From Deinandra increscens subsp. villosa (Eukaryota; Streptophyta; Magnoliopsida; Asterales; Asteraceae): DNA of 64,000 nt. Within the stretch, counting starts at the first letter, position 1. Every line of letters starts with the position of its first letter. The position numbers were made by a program, and so were the translations under genes. Of this stretch, positions 32,419-45,027 are shown piece by piece. The notes below the pieces were generated by a model. It was not told where the DNA came from, did not search any database, and worked only from the letters and a program-made list of their open reading frames with translations. The DNA lies in NCBI GenBank assembly GCA_039602395.1, contig JBCNJP010000025.1:52533980-52597979 (forward strand). The letters run 5' to 3'.

Positions 32419-35323
32419 TGTAACACCCGTGTCCGACCCAATTACAAAAACTGACCCAAATTTGAACTTGTCACGCAAATCGAATTTTGATTTAACGATT
32501 ATCGGAAGAAATTATATAAATTATACATTTAAATCGTGTTCGGGATATTCCATAATGATTTTTGATAACAAAATAATACATTTGCAAAGTTTTAGGTTAA
32601 ACGATTTGATTAAAACAAAAATAAAGCGATTTCTAATTTTTACGCGATTTTGGTATTTGGTTTATCTTTTACTGGGAATCTCGGGGTTTTTATTTCAAAA
32701 TATATACTTTGGAATATTCTACAATCATTTTATAGCATTAGAAACCAATTGGTTAAATTATAAAGCAATTTTTTTAATTAAAACGCAAATAAACGAATTT
32801 ACCGTTTTTCGTGCAAATCCGTTAATAACCAGGAATCACGTAAATTTCAAAAATCATAGTTTTATGTTCCTTAATGTTTTATAAGGTTATTATATGTTAC
32901 TCGTAAATTTTTATAGTTTAACGAGTTAAAGCGAGGACGAACGAATAAAAAGAAACTAAAAATATATTACATACATATTTATGTACTTCATTATGCGTAT
33001 CCCGAGACTTAAAAAAAGCATGAGAAATTATTTTAAATAATTTTTTGACATAAAATGATAAACTTATAAAAGCCTAGGGGTAAAAAGTGCTCGAAAACCA
33101 AAGTTTAGGGGCTGAATTGCAATTAAAAACCTCAGGGACCAAAACTGTTATTTGGCCAAAGATGGCTCGCGGTACGCGAGCCCCTTCAGCAGGCATATTT
33201 GTTTTTTGGTCCATTTTCCTCCACGTATTCGAACTTGCAGATCAAGTTTGGCCCTCATACGCGTCGGTTTTAGTCGACTTATCACCATGGACACCTGGAG
33301 GCTTCAAAGACGAACCCAAGGACTATAAATACAAGCATTATCATCGATCATTCCTCACCAAATCCTCAAATTATCACCTCAAAAACCCTAAAACTCGTCC
33401 GGATCTTCTTTTGTCAAATTCGAGCAATCCCAAAGGTCTTAGGAGCTGAAATTCTGCAGTCCCACATTATTAGGTATGCTTAACAATAACCTATCTCAGT
33501 TTTTTATAATATTGTGTCTAAGTATGATTTCTAAAATTATGTAAAAATTAGGGTTCTTGAGCTTGTTTTGCTAAAATTGGGTGATCGGGTTGGAATTAGG
33601 GTCTGAAATTTTGTAGGTAATCCTAAAATAATGTGTTTTAAAAAAGCCCTAAGTTAATTTCAAGTTTTTGGAATGTTTGGTATTTTATCTAAAAGTCAGT
33701 CAAAATTATGGTTTTCGTAATGTTGTTCTGCCCAAATTGAGTAAACGGTGTTGAATTAAGGTTTGATATTTTGAGAAATATTATAATATATTATAATGAA
33801 TAAAACCCCAAGTTTATACAATTTTATAATATATTTTGATATTTATTTAATAAATACGTTGAAATTAAGGTTTTCACGACATTACTTTGCCAAAATTGAA
33901 CAAACGGGTAAAATTTAGGGCTAATCTTTTAAGATATACTATAAAATGATATTTTAAGTAAAAGCCCTAAATTTATTTCATTTAATAAAATATTTCACTA
34001 TTTATTTGATAAATATTTCAATATTAGGGTTTTAAACATGATTATTTAATATTAAACAAACCGGGAGGTATTGGGACTTGATTTTTGTTCTTAGATCAGG
34101 TTTATATATATAATAAGTGTATATGAGTCCATAAGTGATAAATAATGAAGTATTAAAAGTACCGAGTTAATCGGATACTTAGAAGTTCGTACGGACCGGA
34201 AGGGTAGGCGTCTGTACTCTAGGGTTTCTGGCAAAGCGAGGGTGTCACATAAATCCCAACTAGGACCTGGCATACCTCATTGGGCGATCCAGTGATGAGC
34301 GTTTACTTATAGGAATGTGCGTGTTCATATTATCACTAAACCCTAGTTTCCCGATAAAGGGTAAAATGGTCTTTTAATCGTATAAGACCTAACTCACCTT
34401 AAGTTCCTCATGTCCTTAGAAGTATAAACACTATGATTCCCTATATTCATTTAGCATGTTCGTTTCATTAGGATAATCTCCAGATTGTTATCTCTCGCGA
34501 TTGGTTCTATCTCTCGTTTCCGATCTACTTATCAGGTGAGTATTCACTAAATCCCCCTCTTTTAATATTGCTAGTTATGACTATTTAATTCGTATTATCA
34601 TTTCTAATGGTGATTCATTCGAATGATAATCTGAGTTGTGAGAAATCATACATGCATTATCTTTTAAACGTTTTGGGATGTAACATGTATCTCTATTCAA
34701 AATCATTTCTATAAAACACAAACGCAATTATATGTTGATTGGATACGTTCTATGTATGTTAAATTTGTGTGGATTATTGTGATTGGTTGTGCTCTAACTC
34801 TATATCTCGAACTCAAAGCGTACTCATTAACACACCGAGTCGGGGTTACAGTAATAGATCTATTGGTTTGACAGCCCACTTGGCCTGCCTGGAGGCGTCA
34901 AGTGATTGGAAGCCTAGTTGTCTAGGGTTTGATACGCTCACTCATTGCCTCTAATTCATTACTTGATTAACTATATATATGAAAATATCTCATTATACAT
35001 ATCTCGTTGTTATTGAAATTATACATATATTATTTAAACTTGAGTTTACTCACCAACTACTTTTGTAGTTAACACTTTATTTTATACATGTTGCAGGAAC
35101 CTATACATGAGCTATGTTGTGAACATGCTAGGATTATTGGACCTATATTAAAGACTTTAATTCAGTTTGATATGTATTTTTGCATGTTTAACTTTATTGT
35201 GCAATATCTTTAATTGATTAATGAAAAATGGCATGTTTAAGTATTACAACTTAATTTAGTTGTCATGTGCATCTGGACAATCATTGCACCTCGACATATT
35301 CCGCCGTCGGTTGGGGTTTGATA
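32419..35323 (+). mobile_element. Solo LTR, gypsy type, 2.9 kb
   Basis: Starts TGTAACACCCGTG and ends GGGGTTTGATA (the final CA has become TA), flanked by the exact duplication GGAAA (32414-32418 and 35324-35328). No primer site, polypurine tract or coding domain inside. The open frames at 32429 and 33087 are AT-rich chance frames within the LTR. Family distinct from LTR-A, though the start and end style is of the same gypsy type. Confidence 0.87.
33164..33182 (+). other. Perfect 8-bp hairpin GGCTCGCG-GTA-CGCGAGCC in the solo LTR
   Basis: A perfect GC-rich stem with a three-base loop lies within AT-rich LTR sequence, in what should be the transcribed part of the LTR. Confidence 0.85.
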
Positions 35324-36057
35324 GGAAAGCTCAGCTAAGGGGAAGTTAAAAGAGGTCTTGAGTTAAGGGGAAGTTTTATAAAAAACTCGTAATCTGTATT
35401 AGGGTTTTTGGTTAAAATAATGTTATTCACCTACTAACCCAGAGACCAGCCATCATATGTATGGTGGTTTGTATTTTTTTTCTTTTCTTTCTTGATATGT
35501 CAGATAGGTTAATGATTAAAAATTCAAATCAAATGATCATGATGATGAAAAGTCTGTTGCTGCTACCACTCTAGTTAAAGAACCAACAGGACAAGACTTC
35601 TTTACCTGAAGAGAGCTATTGTTTAGGGGAAGTTGTCCGTTCTGTTTCTATTAAAGCGTCCAAAAGTTTTTAAAGAAGATGTTCTCAAGTTGAGGGAAAG
35701 CAGGAATTTTCAAGACATATGTTGAAGGAAGAGTGCATAGCAATCCAGATTCAATATGAAGAACAACATCCAAATTTGCAAAAGATAGAGGTTTTTAAAT
35801 TTTATCATCTAAATTCAAAGGCATTTCAAGACAGTTATCGATGATTCACCAAAAACCAAAGTTCAGTCAAGAAAAGAAAGTGTATGAGAATCCACCTCTC
35901 ATTACCTGTTCATTTCTAGAAGTTCGAGTTAATGCTGATTGAGAGAAAGTTCTCAAGACTTGTGAAGCCTAATGAAGATTGTTAAAGAAAAGATGTGGAC
36001 TTGCAAGAAGATGTATGCTTTAAAATTTTCAATGTAACAATTCTAATGATATAAGCG
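35324..36057 (+). other. Resumed 3' non-coding region with polypurine-like repeats
   Basis: The host element continues after the solo LTR. The motif AAGGGGAAGTT or AGGGGAAGTT occurs near 35337, 35366 and 35626, resembling the functional tract at 36058. No coding region. Confidence 0.6.
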
Positions 36058-36068
36058 TAGGGGAAGAT
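36058..36068 (+). promoter_or_regulatory. Polypurine tract of the copia-like element
   Basis: TAGGGGAAGAT lies directly before the 3' LTR start TGTAAGG. Confidence 0.8.
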
Positions 36069-36451
36069 TGTAAGGTTCGTTTTTATGAGGCTTACACTTT
36101 AGAATAGTGGGCTAGATAGTTTTTTCATTAAATTGGCTTGGGATGGGCTGAATTTAGGCCTTGTAGGCTCACCTTGTGTGCTATATAAACACAAGGTTGC
36201 TTCAGTTTTAGGGGTTAGCCTTTTTGGAGAGAGCATTTACGTGACCAGGGAGACACAAAGGGGATTTTGGTTTTGTGATAATAGAAGTGTACTAGATGAT
36301 TGATTCGTGTGCATGTTTTACTGGTTAATCAATTTCATTATCATTGTGTTTATTGATTTCTATTTTTCTCCATTTGAATCAATCGATCACTTGGATTCCA
36401 CACTTGTGATTGATCACCGATATCGTGTTGGGGACTAATTCAGGACCTACA
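36069..36451 (+). repeat. 3' LTR of the copia-like element
   Basis: 383 bp, TGTAAGGTTCG to GGACCTACA, followed by AATGG. It matches the 5' LTR along its length with many scattered substitutions. Confidence 0.9.
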
Positions 36452-36594
36452 AATGGTTTAGGATTTCAAGGCTAATTTCCTTCAACGTGTCAGACTATTT
36501 TCTTCTTTGGAGATCTATTTATAAAACAAGTGATCATATCGACACACCATTGATGTTGAGATTGTTGTTCCTAAAATCTGAATCAAATAGGCAT

Positions 36595-37288
36595 TGTTAG
36601 GGCCTGAATTCTGATCCAGCATCGTGGATAGTTTTAGCATCTTGGTCCAAATGGATCATCCGGGTCAATAGCATGCTGAACCATTTAAGCATGCTGAACT
36701 ATTAACGCTAACTGTTGTTTACTTTTTGTCATGTGTTTAATGATCAGGTCGAACTCTCAACATTCAGAAGGACCAAGTCAAGCTTGAAGCCCAAGTTTCT
36801 AGAAGTGCAAGACCCAGACTACAATGGTCACAAAGACTCAATATTGATCCCTTAAATCTCGGGACGTTATTTAGGATATCATATGTATAAATATTCATGG
36901 CCTAGGCACTTGATCAGGACCTTTTGTTTGCTCTCTGATCCACACCTGTACTCACTCACTCGCACTTAGCAAGCCACAAACACTATGTACTCAATGTTTC
37001 GCGTGATATAATAGCTGGTGGGTGTGTGTTACCCCCCCCCCCCCCGAAGTTTTTATGTCAGCGGTCCTTAGAGACATCTAAGGATGAAGGACTTTTTTAC
37101 CTCGTACAAATTCTGGTGTTCTGTTTGTTATCCTGGTTAATCATTAATTATGACCAGCATTTTGATTATTTTCTTCTAAATATATAACTACACCTATTCC
37201 CTAAAACGATTTTACAAGTATTAAAATCCTTAGCACCATACCCCACAAACTAATTTTATCACTAATTCTAACTTGTAATTTTTTGTCA
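36595..37288 (+). repeat. 5' LTR of a Tat/Ogre-like gypsy element
   Basis: 694 bp beginning TGTTAGGGCC and ending TTTTTGTCA a few bases before a Tat-type primer site. A C14 run lies at 37032-37045. The matching 3' LTR is not in the window, so the boundaries rest on the TG...CA ends and the primer site. Confidence 0.65.
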
Positions 37289-37296
37289 AAATAATT

Positions 37297-37313
37297 TGGC
37301 GCCCACCGTGGGG
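37297..37313 (+). promoter_or_regulatory. Primer-binding site of the Tat/Ogre type
   Basis: TGGCGCCCACCGTGGGG is the primer-site sequence typical of plant Tat/Ogre elements, unlike the initiator tRNA-Met sites elsewhere in the window. Confidence 0.8.
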
Positions 37314-37388
37314 CAAGTGGTGTTATTCATCTTTTAAACTCTTGCAAAATTTGTTTTGAATCTGTTTCTTTCTAAACTTTATAAAAAT

Positions 37389-37845
37389 ATGGCTTCACAA
37401 CCTAAATCATTATATATTTCAAACCCTTCGACCACCTCTGCTTCGCTTAGTTGTCCTCCTCCTCCTCCTCCTCCTCCTCTTTTCTCTTCATCTCAAAATA
37501 AGAATGTGAACCATGACAAGAAAACTTCTTCTAGCACCAGTGTCCCGGGGGCCGGAGTGAGTTCTCAGATGCCAGTTTTGGTCTCCAATGATGAAGTGCT
37601 GACCATGTTCCCAAAGATGCAATGCTATATGGAACAACGACAGAAGGTGAATCAAAAAATGATGGTAGAGATGGAGAAACTCAAGTCGGAAATGAGGAAG
37701 CTGGAATATACGCCCATGACTCTGTTGCATCCTAGAAATTTAGACTTTAACACTACAAGATCTTCTACAAGCCCAGTGGAAGACTTTATCCCTATGTAGT
37801 CTGGAATGGGAGTTTCGAATCCCACTACTGTGTCAGGATGGCAAC
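37389..37845 (+). pseudogene. Tat-like gag, N-terminal part
   Basis: Frame from ATG 37389 to a stop at 37797: a Ser/Pro-rich start with a run of eight prolines (a CCT microsatellite), then a helical segment (EQRQKVNQKMMVEMEKLKSE). Coding-like sequence continues past the stop up to 37845, where a solo LTR interrupts it. Reading resumes at 48418; the joint is consistent with one decayed gag. Confidence 0.65.
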
Positions 37846-39010
37846 TGTCAGGAATCCTAGTATGGAGACACTAATAAGAGAATGACACCACGAAATAAGA
37901 CGATTGGAATCGAAGAGGACCTTGACGACTAGATGAGATAGAGAAGTAAACAAATAAATAATTACACTTTACGAATCACAGTGACACAATCGACTCAACG
38001 ACATGTTGGTAATGGTGATACGTACGTTTATGAGGGTTAATCCTAAACTAAGGATGCAAGCATAATGTCCTAGAGATATACATATTCCTCATGAAGCAAA
38101 CAGGGTTCACATGATAGCTATATGATAACATGCAATATAATTCATACAATTTCAACATGAGTAACCCTTGATCTAACATCAAGATACATGTGTGACATAG
38201 ATATAGTCTTATTACCACATAAAGATCTAATCTTGATGATGAATCACATAGATCTACCAATAATAAGCATGCATGGCATATATCTAACCCTAATTCAACA
38301 TAAAGATGCAATCTTGATCATGAATCACATAGTCTAACAAGAATCAACATGCATGACATAGATCTAACCCTAATTTAGCATAAAGATGCAATCTTGATCA
38401 TATAATCCATAGATCTATCATCATACATCATATATAGGACAAATCTAGCCTAAATTCATGATAAAGCTCAGATCTTGACATGGAATTTCAAGGGATTACA
38501 AGGAACCTACCAAAAACCAAAAAGAAGGGATGAGATGGGATGAAGAAAGCTTGAACCCTTGATGATTTAGCTCCAAAACCAAGATGGAATGAAGAACATA
38601 TGAAGATCAACTTATTTCAGGCGTGTTGGAGGTGTAGGGAATGAGAATGGGGAGCATGGCGGCTAATAGGGTTTAAATAGGAGAAAAATTAGGGTTTGCT
38701 GATAAAACAAACCTAGGCGTATCGCCCGGAGCATAGGGTTGCTCCAAGCTATATGCTTGGAACCTATCTGATCTAAAACTTTACCGATTCCTTGATTCGC
38801 GTGCTCATTTTGCCAATTTTTAAAGTTTTCGAGTCCCGTTTTCACCCAATTCATCATCTCATCATGTTAACCACATTTAATCCACTCAAAACGAATATAA
38901 ATACATCATATAAGTCCTAACGATGAACACATAAGGTCACATACACATTTTTTGTCGGTTTTGAGATGCGTATCGATTTTGGGCAATTCACCAACGTGTC
39001 GCGACTCGAT

Positions 39011-39346
39011 TGTTAGAGCGTAATTCTATGCTATAGTGTGTCTCATGTATTGTATCGAAGTGAGAGCGATATGTTGAGTCTTAGGGTCAACGAACCATGG
39101 TCCGAACCATTGGTTCAGAGCCAACAAACCAATTGGTTCGCTAGATGGTTCGTTGGACATAATGAAGTCACCTATAAATAGGTTAACCTGTTTAGAATGT
39201 TAAAAAACTCTTGGTCATATCTATAATTCTGTGTGTAATCCTCTCAAGCTTGAATCAATACAAATCTCATTTGTATTTACTTTTGATCTCGTCTCAATCT
39301 CGATATCACTAGATTAGCAAACGATTCGTCGCTCCACGTCTCTACA
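39011..39346 (+). repeat. 5' LTR of the gag-only copia-like element
   Basis: TGTTAGAGCG to TCTACA, with CCTATAAATAGG as a TATA-type promoter near 39170. GGTTCG words occur near 39109-39155. Confidence 0.85.
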
Positions 39347-39348
39347 AG

Positions 39349-39360
39349 TGGTATCAGAGC
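39349..39360 (+). promoter_or_regulatory. Primer-binding site, initiator tRNA-Met
   Basis: TGGTATCAGAGC starts two bases after the LTR end. Confidence 0.9.
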
Positions 39361-39589
39361 TTTCTGGTTCCATTTACTGATCAAATTCTGTGATTTTTGA
39401 TATTTCTAGAGAGAGAAAGTGGGGTTTTGATCATTTTTCATCAAATTTTCTCAAAATGGAGTGTTTATGATGTCGAAGTTTATTTCAAAACGTTCCTAGT
39501 GTGTTTTCGTTGCTTACTGCTACAAATTACAGTCCAAAACCTTCAAGTTCGTGAAAATCCAAAATTTTTAGTCTGGTTAGCCACTTGAA

Positions 39590-40470
39590 TCTGTTGGTTC
39601 GCTGGATAAACTTTTGGTTCATTGGATGATGTTCTTCATGGTTCGCTAGGCAATCTTCTTAGTTGGTTCTCCGTACCATTTGGTTCGCTAGACAATCTTC
39701 AAGTTGATTCGCTAGGCAATCTTTAAATTGGTTCGGAGCAGTTACAGCTAGGGGTGTTCAAAACCGGATACCCGGAATTTCGGATATCCGAATTTCGGGT
39801 ATCCGAAAATTTCGGATATCACTTTTCGTTGTCCAAGTCCAAGTTTGAAATTTCGGATATCCGAAATTTCGGATATCCAAAATTTCGGACTGGACTCGGA
39901 TAGTTGTAACGGATATCCGAAAATCCAGTTTTTTTTTAAAAAAAACACAATTTAACAAAAAAAAAACGATAAAACAAATAAACATAGTCCAAGTCTTCAA
40001 ATACAAATAAACATAAGTTCAACCTAAAAAACGACATAACAAATAAACATAGTCCAAGTATTCAATAATTCCTTATTTCTTTAATATAAAATTTATTTTA
40101 ATTTATTTAAATTTTTGGATACCGGGTATCCGAAACTTTCGAAAATTTTGTAAATTCTTGTCCAAGTCCAAGTCTGAATTTTCCGATATCCGAATTTCGG
40201 ATATCCGAAATTCCGGATATCCGAAATTTTCGGATAATTCGGATACGGAATTTCGGATAATTCGGATACGGATTCGGACTCGGATATTTTTGAACACCCC
40301 TAGTTACAGCGTACCAATTGGTTCGCCAGGGGTTCTTAGTTCGTTCAAATCATTGGTTCGCTGGGTTTTCGGTCATAACAAGAGGTTTTTGGTTTGCTGA
40401 ATTGAATTTGGTTTGGAGTTGGTCCGCTGAGAATTTGGTTCGCTGGAAATTTTTGGTTCGTCGGGCTGAA
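39590..40470 (+). repeat. Leader with reiterated TTGGTTCGCTGG words
   Basis: TTGGTTCGCTGG, GGTTCGCTAGG and relatives recur about a dozen times, on both sides of the nested MITE. The same word occurs in the element's own LTR. Confidence 0.8.
39749..40302. mobile_element. hAT-superfamily MITE with palindromic interior
   Basis: 554 bp with perfect 15-bp terminal inverted repeats TAGGGGTGTTCAAAA and an exact 8-bp duplication GTTACAGC (39741-39748 and 40303-40310), the hAT signature. Both ends inside the TIRs consist of reiterated palindromes such as TTTCGGATATCCGAAA; the middle is AT-rich. No transposase. Confidence 0.95.
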
Positions 40471-40668
40471 AACTAGTGTTCACTAAAACTGACGTAACTT
40501 GAGTTATGTTTGGAGTTACGAAACCCAATATCAGCCAAAACGGTCGTCGTGACGAGATCTACACTTTTACTCGCCATGCGGCTAGTACCGCTTCGATACC
40601 CAAATTTGACTTTTAAGACCCCTTGTTTTTGAGTTTGAAGTTTTTGCCTTCGGTATCGCAATTTCAAA

Positions 40669-43095
40669 ATGAGTGTTTATCAATTGTTTTCCACGATTCA
40701 AAACACGATGCAAGCTCTTATTAACTATGATAATGAAAAAGAAACAACTCAGAAAGTTCTTAAGTTGCTCAAATTGGAAGATTATCATAGTTGGGTGAAA
40801 CGATTCGAGGCATACGTTGGTACTAATGATATCAATCTTTGGTTAGCTTATACTGATCAATATGAATATCCAACTGGTTCCACTGGAAGGATAATTGTAA
40901 AGTCTGACTGTTGAACAAAAGAAAGCATATCAAGCTGAACAAAAGGCTTACGGAACTTTAACCATAGCATTACCCAATGATTTATTACATCAGTTTTCTA
41001 CTTATACTACATCATTTTCTGCCAATGCAACTGAAGAATATGCTGCATTAATATCTGCTTTAATAGCATCGTCCTATGGTTTAATAATTTGTAATATTGG
41101 GAATGCTGAGTTGTTCAAAGATGATTTGAAACAGTTGGATGAGGATCATCTAAATGAATTAGATATAGAATGGCAGATGGCTATGTTAACTGAAAGAGCT
41201 AGAAGTTTCTTTCCCAAAACTAGCAAAAAGAAAATTAATCCAAATGGAAAACATGGCTTGGATAAATCAAAGGTCAAGTGTTTCAAGTGTTCGAAATTTG
41301 GACATTTTTCCCGTGAATGTAATAATCAAAAAGAAGTTAATGCTTCTGATCCAAAAGCCTTGGTTTCTCAAGTTGGTAAAGGATATGATTGGGGACAAGG
41401 TAATGGAGATAATCAAATTGGAATAACTGCCATACAGAGGTCAATGAATTCCACTGTTGAGCAGAAAGCACAAACATACAATGATGCTGTAACAGGTTAT
41501 GATTGGGATGCAATATTTCAGATGAATCTGCTTTTCTTGTCGACATAGTACATAGTGATGACAATATGACTGTTTCCTATTCTGAAACAAGTCCATGTGA
41601 AACAGTAGTGGCAGATGCTACTGAAATTATCACAAAAGAGCACAAGGAAGAGTGTGCTAAGTGTCAAGCTTGTGTTATTGTGGATAAAAAAATTGAATAT
41701 TTGTTGAGGAGTAACAGTTTACTAACTGAAGAACTTAGGGTTGTGAAAGTTGATTTGGAGTGTTCATAACAACAATATGCTGATTTAGAAAAACTTAATG
41801 AGGTTTTGATGAAAGATAAGAAATAGATGTTGGAAGAATATGAAAAAGCTAAAGCTGAAGCTAGAGAAGTTGCTGAAGACTTTGAAGCTTTATTTGAGTA
41901 AAGTTATCCAGTTCAACAGAAATACAAAAAAGCAAATCAGATTGCTGTTGAAGATGCTGAGAAAGTGATAAGTCTTCAAGAAGAACTTTCAAATCTTCGA
42001 GATGACAATGTTCTTTTTCAAGATAAGAATGAAATTTTAACAAAAGATGTTGATTATTTTAAGAAGAAATGGGAAAAGGTTACTAAAGAATTGTTGGAAG
42101 AGTTTGAGTTGCAAAGAAGACATAAGTATGAATACAATGATCTCTCAGATCAATTCATTGGTACTCAGAAAGATTTATTGGATGCTCAAGTGAAAATTTC
42201 AGAGTTGAAAATCGAGATTCTTGATTTACAAAAAAAGTGAAGAATTGCAATTTGTCTCCTACATTTCTGAATTATATATACAGACAGGAGAAGAGTGAGG
42301 ATAGTGTGAAAGAAGCATATTTACACAAAGTTCCTGCATCGGTTAACATGTTAATATTTTCATCTACTCCGGTTAATCCAAATGACGAAATGTATGATTA
42401 CTCACAGTTTGCAACTCACTCTTTGATTCTGGATCATCATTTTGGAAGATGAGAAGATTGTTGTTAAGGTTGAAAAGTCTGTTATTAATTCATCTGAAGT
42501 AGAAGCAGAAGCAGATAAATCATTGATTGTTGAAAACAAGCTGTAGGATATCAAAGCTAAATTTACTAAAACATCTAATAAAAAGAGTATTTCTGGTTCT
42601 CAATTTGGGTCATATAAGATTCCAAGGTTCAAGAATAAAGGACTTGATTATGAAGTTAAGGAAGAACCAGTTCAGCAAACACAACAGAAGAAGAAGAATG
42701 TTGATAAATCTGGTTTACATCAAAAGCAACAACAAAAACAGAAGAAACAAAATGTGTTCAAATCAAAGAATGATCATTATTATTCTGGAGGTTCTTCAAG
42801 TGGTTCAAGTTATTCACCACGACCTGCATCTCCTAGGTATGATGTTTACGATGACTTCTTTGATTCATTTGGTTCTTATGACTCTCATGCTACAAAATCT
42901 TTTTACAAATCAAAGAGTTTTTCTGATGAGAAACAAATTTTTCTAACATATTTGGGTAGCAGTTCCCTTAATGTTTTTCACAAAAAGTGTTACGCATGTC
43001 GTAAACCAGGACATCTTGCTGCTCAGTGTCCTACGAATGCGATCACTCACTCCTATGTGAACAAAACTACTAAATATGTGAATGAAAAAGGTTAG
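40669..43095 (+). pseudogene. Copia-like gag, two CCHC knuckles and coiled coil, decayed
   Basis: Starts at ATG 40669. The first block (EDYHSWVKRFEAYVG) is a copia-type gag N-terminus. A frame break near 40905 is followed by the rest of the capsid region and a first knuckle CFKCSKFGHFSREC near 41278-41320. Then come about 700 bp of Glu/Lys/Leu-rich coiled coil (41600-42240) with several stops, a Ser/Tyr-rich segment near 42790, and a second knuckle CYACRKPGHLAAQC near 42990-43031. No protease motif follows. The long coiled coil and second knuckle are unusual for a copia gag. Confidence 0.82.
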
Positions 43096-43099
43096 ATTT

Positions 43100-45016
43100 T
43101 TTATGAACCAAAACCGACCATTTCTTAAATCAACAAGTAAGCCTTCTTGGGCAAAGACGCAAATTGATAATTTTGTGGATTCATTGAAAAGTTTATAATC
43201 GCCCATGTTCTGGAAACCCCGAGTTGTTTCTAAGATCATCAAAGACCATGTTGAAGACACCGGGCAACCCGAGGCTGTTGACTCGGGCCAATCCCAAAAC
43301 TGTAATGTTTTATCTGGTGTCTGCAGGTTTCTTCATGAAGACCTATCATGCGCGTGTTGCTGATAGTGAAGAACTTGCATTATTTATTATTTCAATGCTT
43401 TATCATTTTCAAAATAAAATTTTGATTTAAAAAATGTGTTTTCAAAAACTGAAACTGCAAAGTGTCAGTGTTTGGTCGATAAATTTTCTTTCTTTTACGT
43501 TTTTTTACAAGTAGTCCTTGTATATATTTAGGGGGAGAAAATTGAAAAAAACAATCCAAAAATAGTGACTTGTTTTTGTTAAAATGAAAAATCCAAAAAT
43601 AGAGTTTTTCATTTTAGGGGGAGAAAAAGGCAATGCAAAAGATATAAAAAAAATGAAAAAGATCAAAATTGAGAAATTGATCATTGAGAAATGATGGTAC
43701 ATTGGCTAACGTTTCTGACTCACGGATAGAGTAAGTGTAAAAGCCATAAGATCATTGTTCGATGTGCTAGGTAGGCTCGGCAAATCAGAAAGTATACGAA
43801 TGTGATATATGACAAATCTGATGCTTAACCTAGTGGACAACATCTTGATGCGTATTTTAAGATATCAAGAAAAAGATATGTGAAAAGAAAAATGAGAAGT
43901 CACTGTGTATACATGTGTTTATTTTGTAAAGATTTAAACTTGTTTGATTTTCTTTATTTTCTCAAATGACCGAACCTTCTTTGCGTATCGAAAGATCGAC
44001 CTAATTGTTGTTCATTTGAGGTTCTGCTTTATTTTCTTTAATGTTTCATATAATTCATCGGACTTTCTCTGCGTGTCCACAAGACCGACCTGATTGTTGT
44101 TGAATTATACAATTTCAAATTGTTTTATCTTTCTTATTGTGTTAAATTCGAGGCCTTATCTGCGTATCGAAAGACCGACCTTAAGGTAGACGATATAACG
44201 TTCTTATTTCTTTTTACATGGAACACAGTTGACGATATCATGAAATCAAAATACTATATGAAATTCACAAGTATAATCACATGAGAAGTATGTGAAACAT
44301 ATCTAAATATGTCTGATAGTGGCGGGTACACTTGTCAAAGCAAATCTAATCAATACCTTAACATATTCAGATGTTATGAGTATGATTATGCCAGAGTTTA
44401 AGTTGGACAAATTATATCTGCAATCGACATGGCTTATGTGCTACAATAATTAAAATTGAAGTGTAGTTTAGCGCGTTGTGACCAATATGATCCCAGATAG
44501 TGATCTTTCTCAAACCAAAATAGAGTATAATTCAGTATTGCATTTATGTTTTCATTTCTGAAAAATCCAAAATGATTTTCGTTGTGTGTTTTAGCATAAG
44601 TTTGCAAAATCAAAAAGATTTTAGGTGTGTTTTGATCTAAAGTTTCTAAAAACCAAAAAAAATTATTTCTTATTTGTGTTCGATCGATCGACACTCGATA
44701 CAAAAACATTTCAAATTCAATATCTTGGATTCTCAAAGAGAAGTTTTGCGCCAATATTAAATTAATTTTTGGTAAATCAAAATAGAAAACCGCACTTTTG
44801 TCTTCTAAAGTTGTAGGTTTTGTGTGTCAAGACTCAAGCATGGTGAAAGGAGATTGAAGTTTTTTTTACAAGTGGATCTTGAAGTTCAAATATTGTTCAA
44901 GTTCTGATCCAGCCATGCAAGCTCTACTTCTGATAAGATTTCAAGTTGAAGATCGGAGGCAGTTATGTTGAAGTTTGAAGACTAGAGATTTAACTAGAAT
45001 AGATACACTACACGTT
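43100..45016 (+). other. 3' non-coding region of the gag-only element
   Basis: No coding region. TTAGGGGGAGAAAA occurs near 43528 and 43612. The phrase GCGTATCGAAAGACCGACC recurs in variants (near 43985, 44070 and 44160). The same phrases appear at 60462-60620 and, reversed, at about 54510-54740, linking three related elements. Confidence 0.7.
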
Positions 45017-45027
45017 AAGGGGGAGTT
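45017..45027 (+). promoter_or_regulatory. Polypurine tract of the gag-only element
   Basis: AAGGGGGAGTT lies directly before the 3' LTR. Confidence 0.85.

Larger units (their letters stand above)
26447..36451 (+). mobile_element. Copia-like LTR element with decayed gag and no recognised pol
   Basis: LTRs of 383 bp at both ends, flanked by an exact AATGG duplication (26442-26446 and 36452-36456). There is an initiator tRNA-Met primer site after the 5' LTR and a polypurine tract before the 3' LTR. The interior has a long leader with repeated words, a decayed gag with a CCHC knuckle and a long 3' non-coding part. I see no RT, RNase H or integrase, so it probably moved with proteins supplied by an autonomous relative. 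The LTRs differ at many positions, so it is clearly older than the gypsy element at 6188. Two solo LTRs are nested at 27288 and 32419. Confidence 0.9.

Noticed and set aside
32429..33449. Two plus-strand frames of 151 and 120 codons as genes
   Set aside because: They lie entirely inside a solo LTR, are AT-rich and show no domain.
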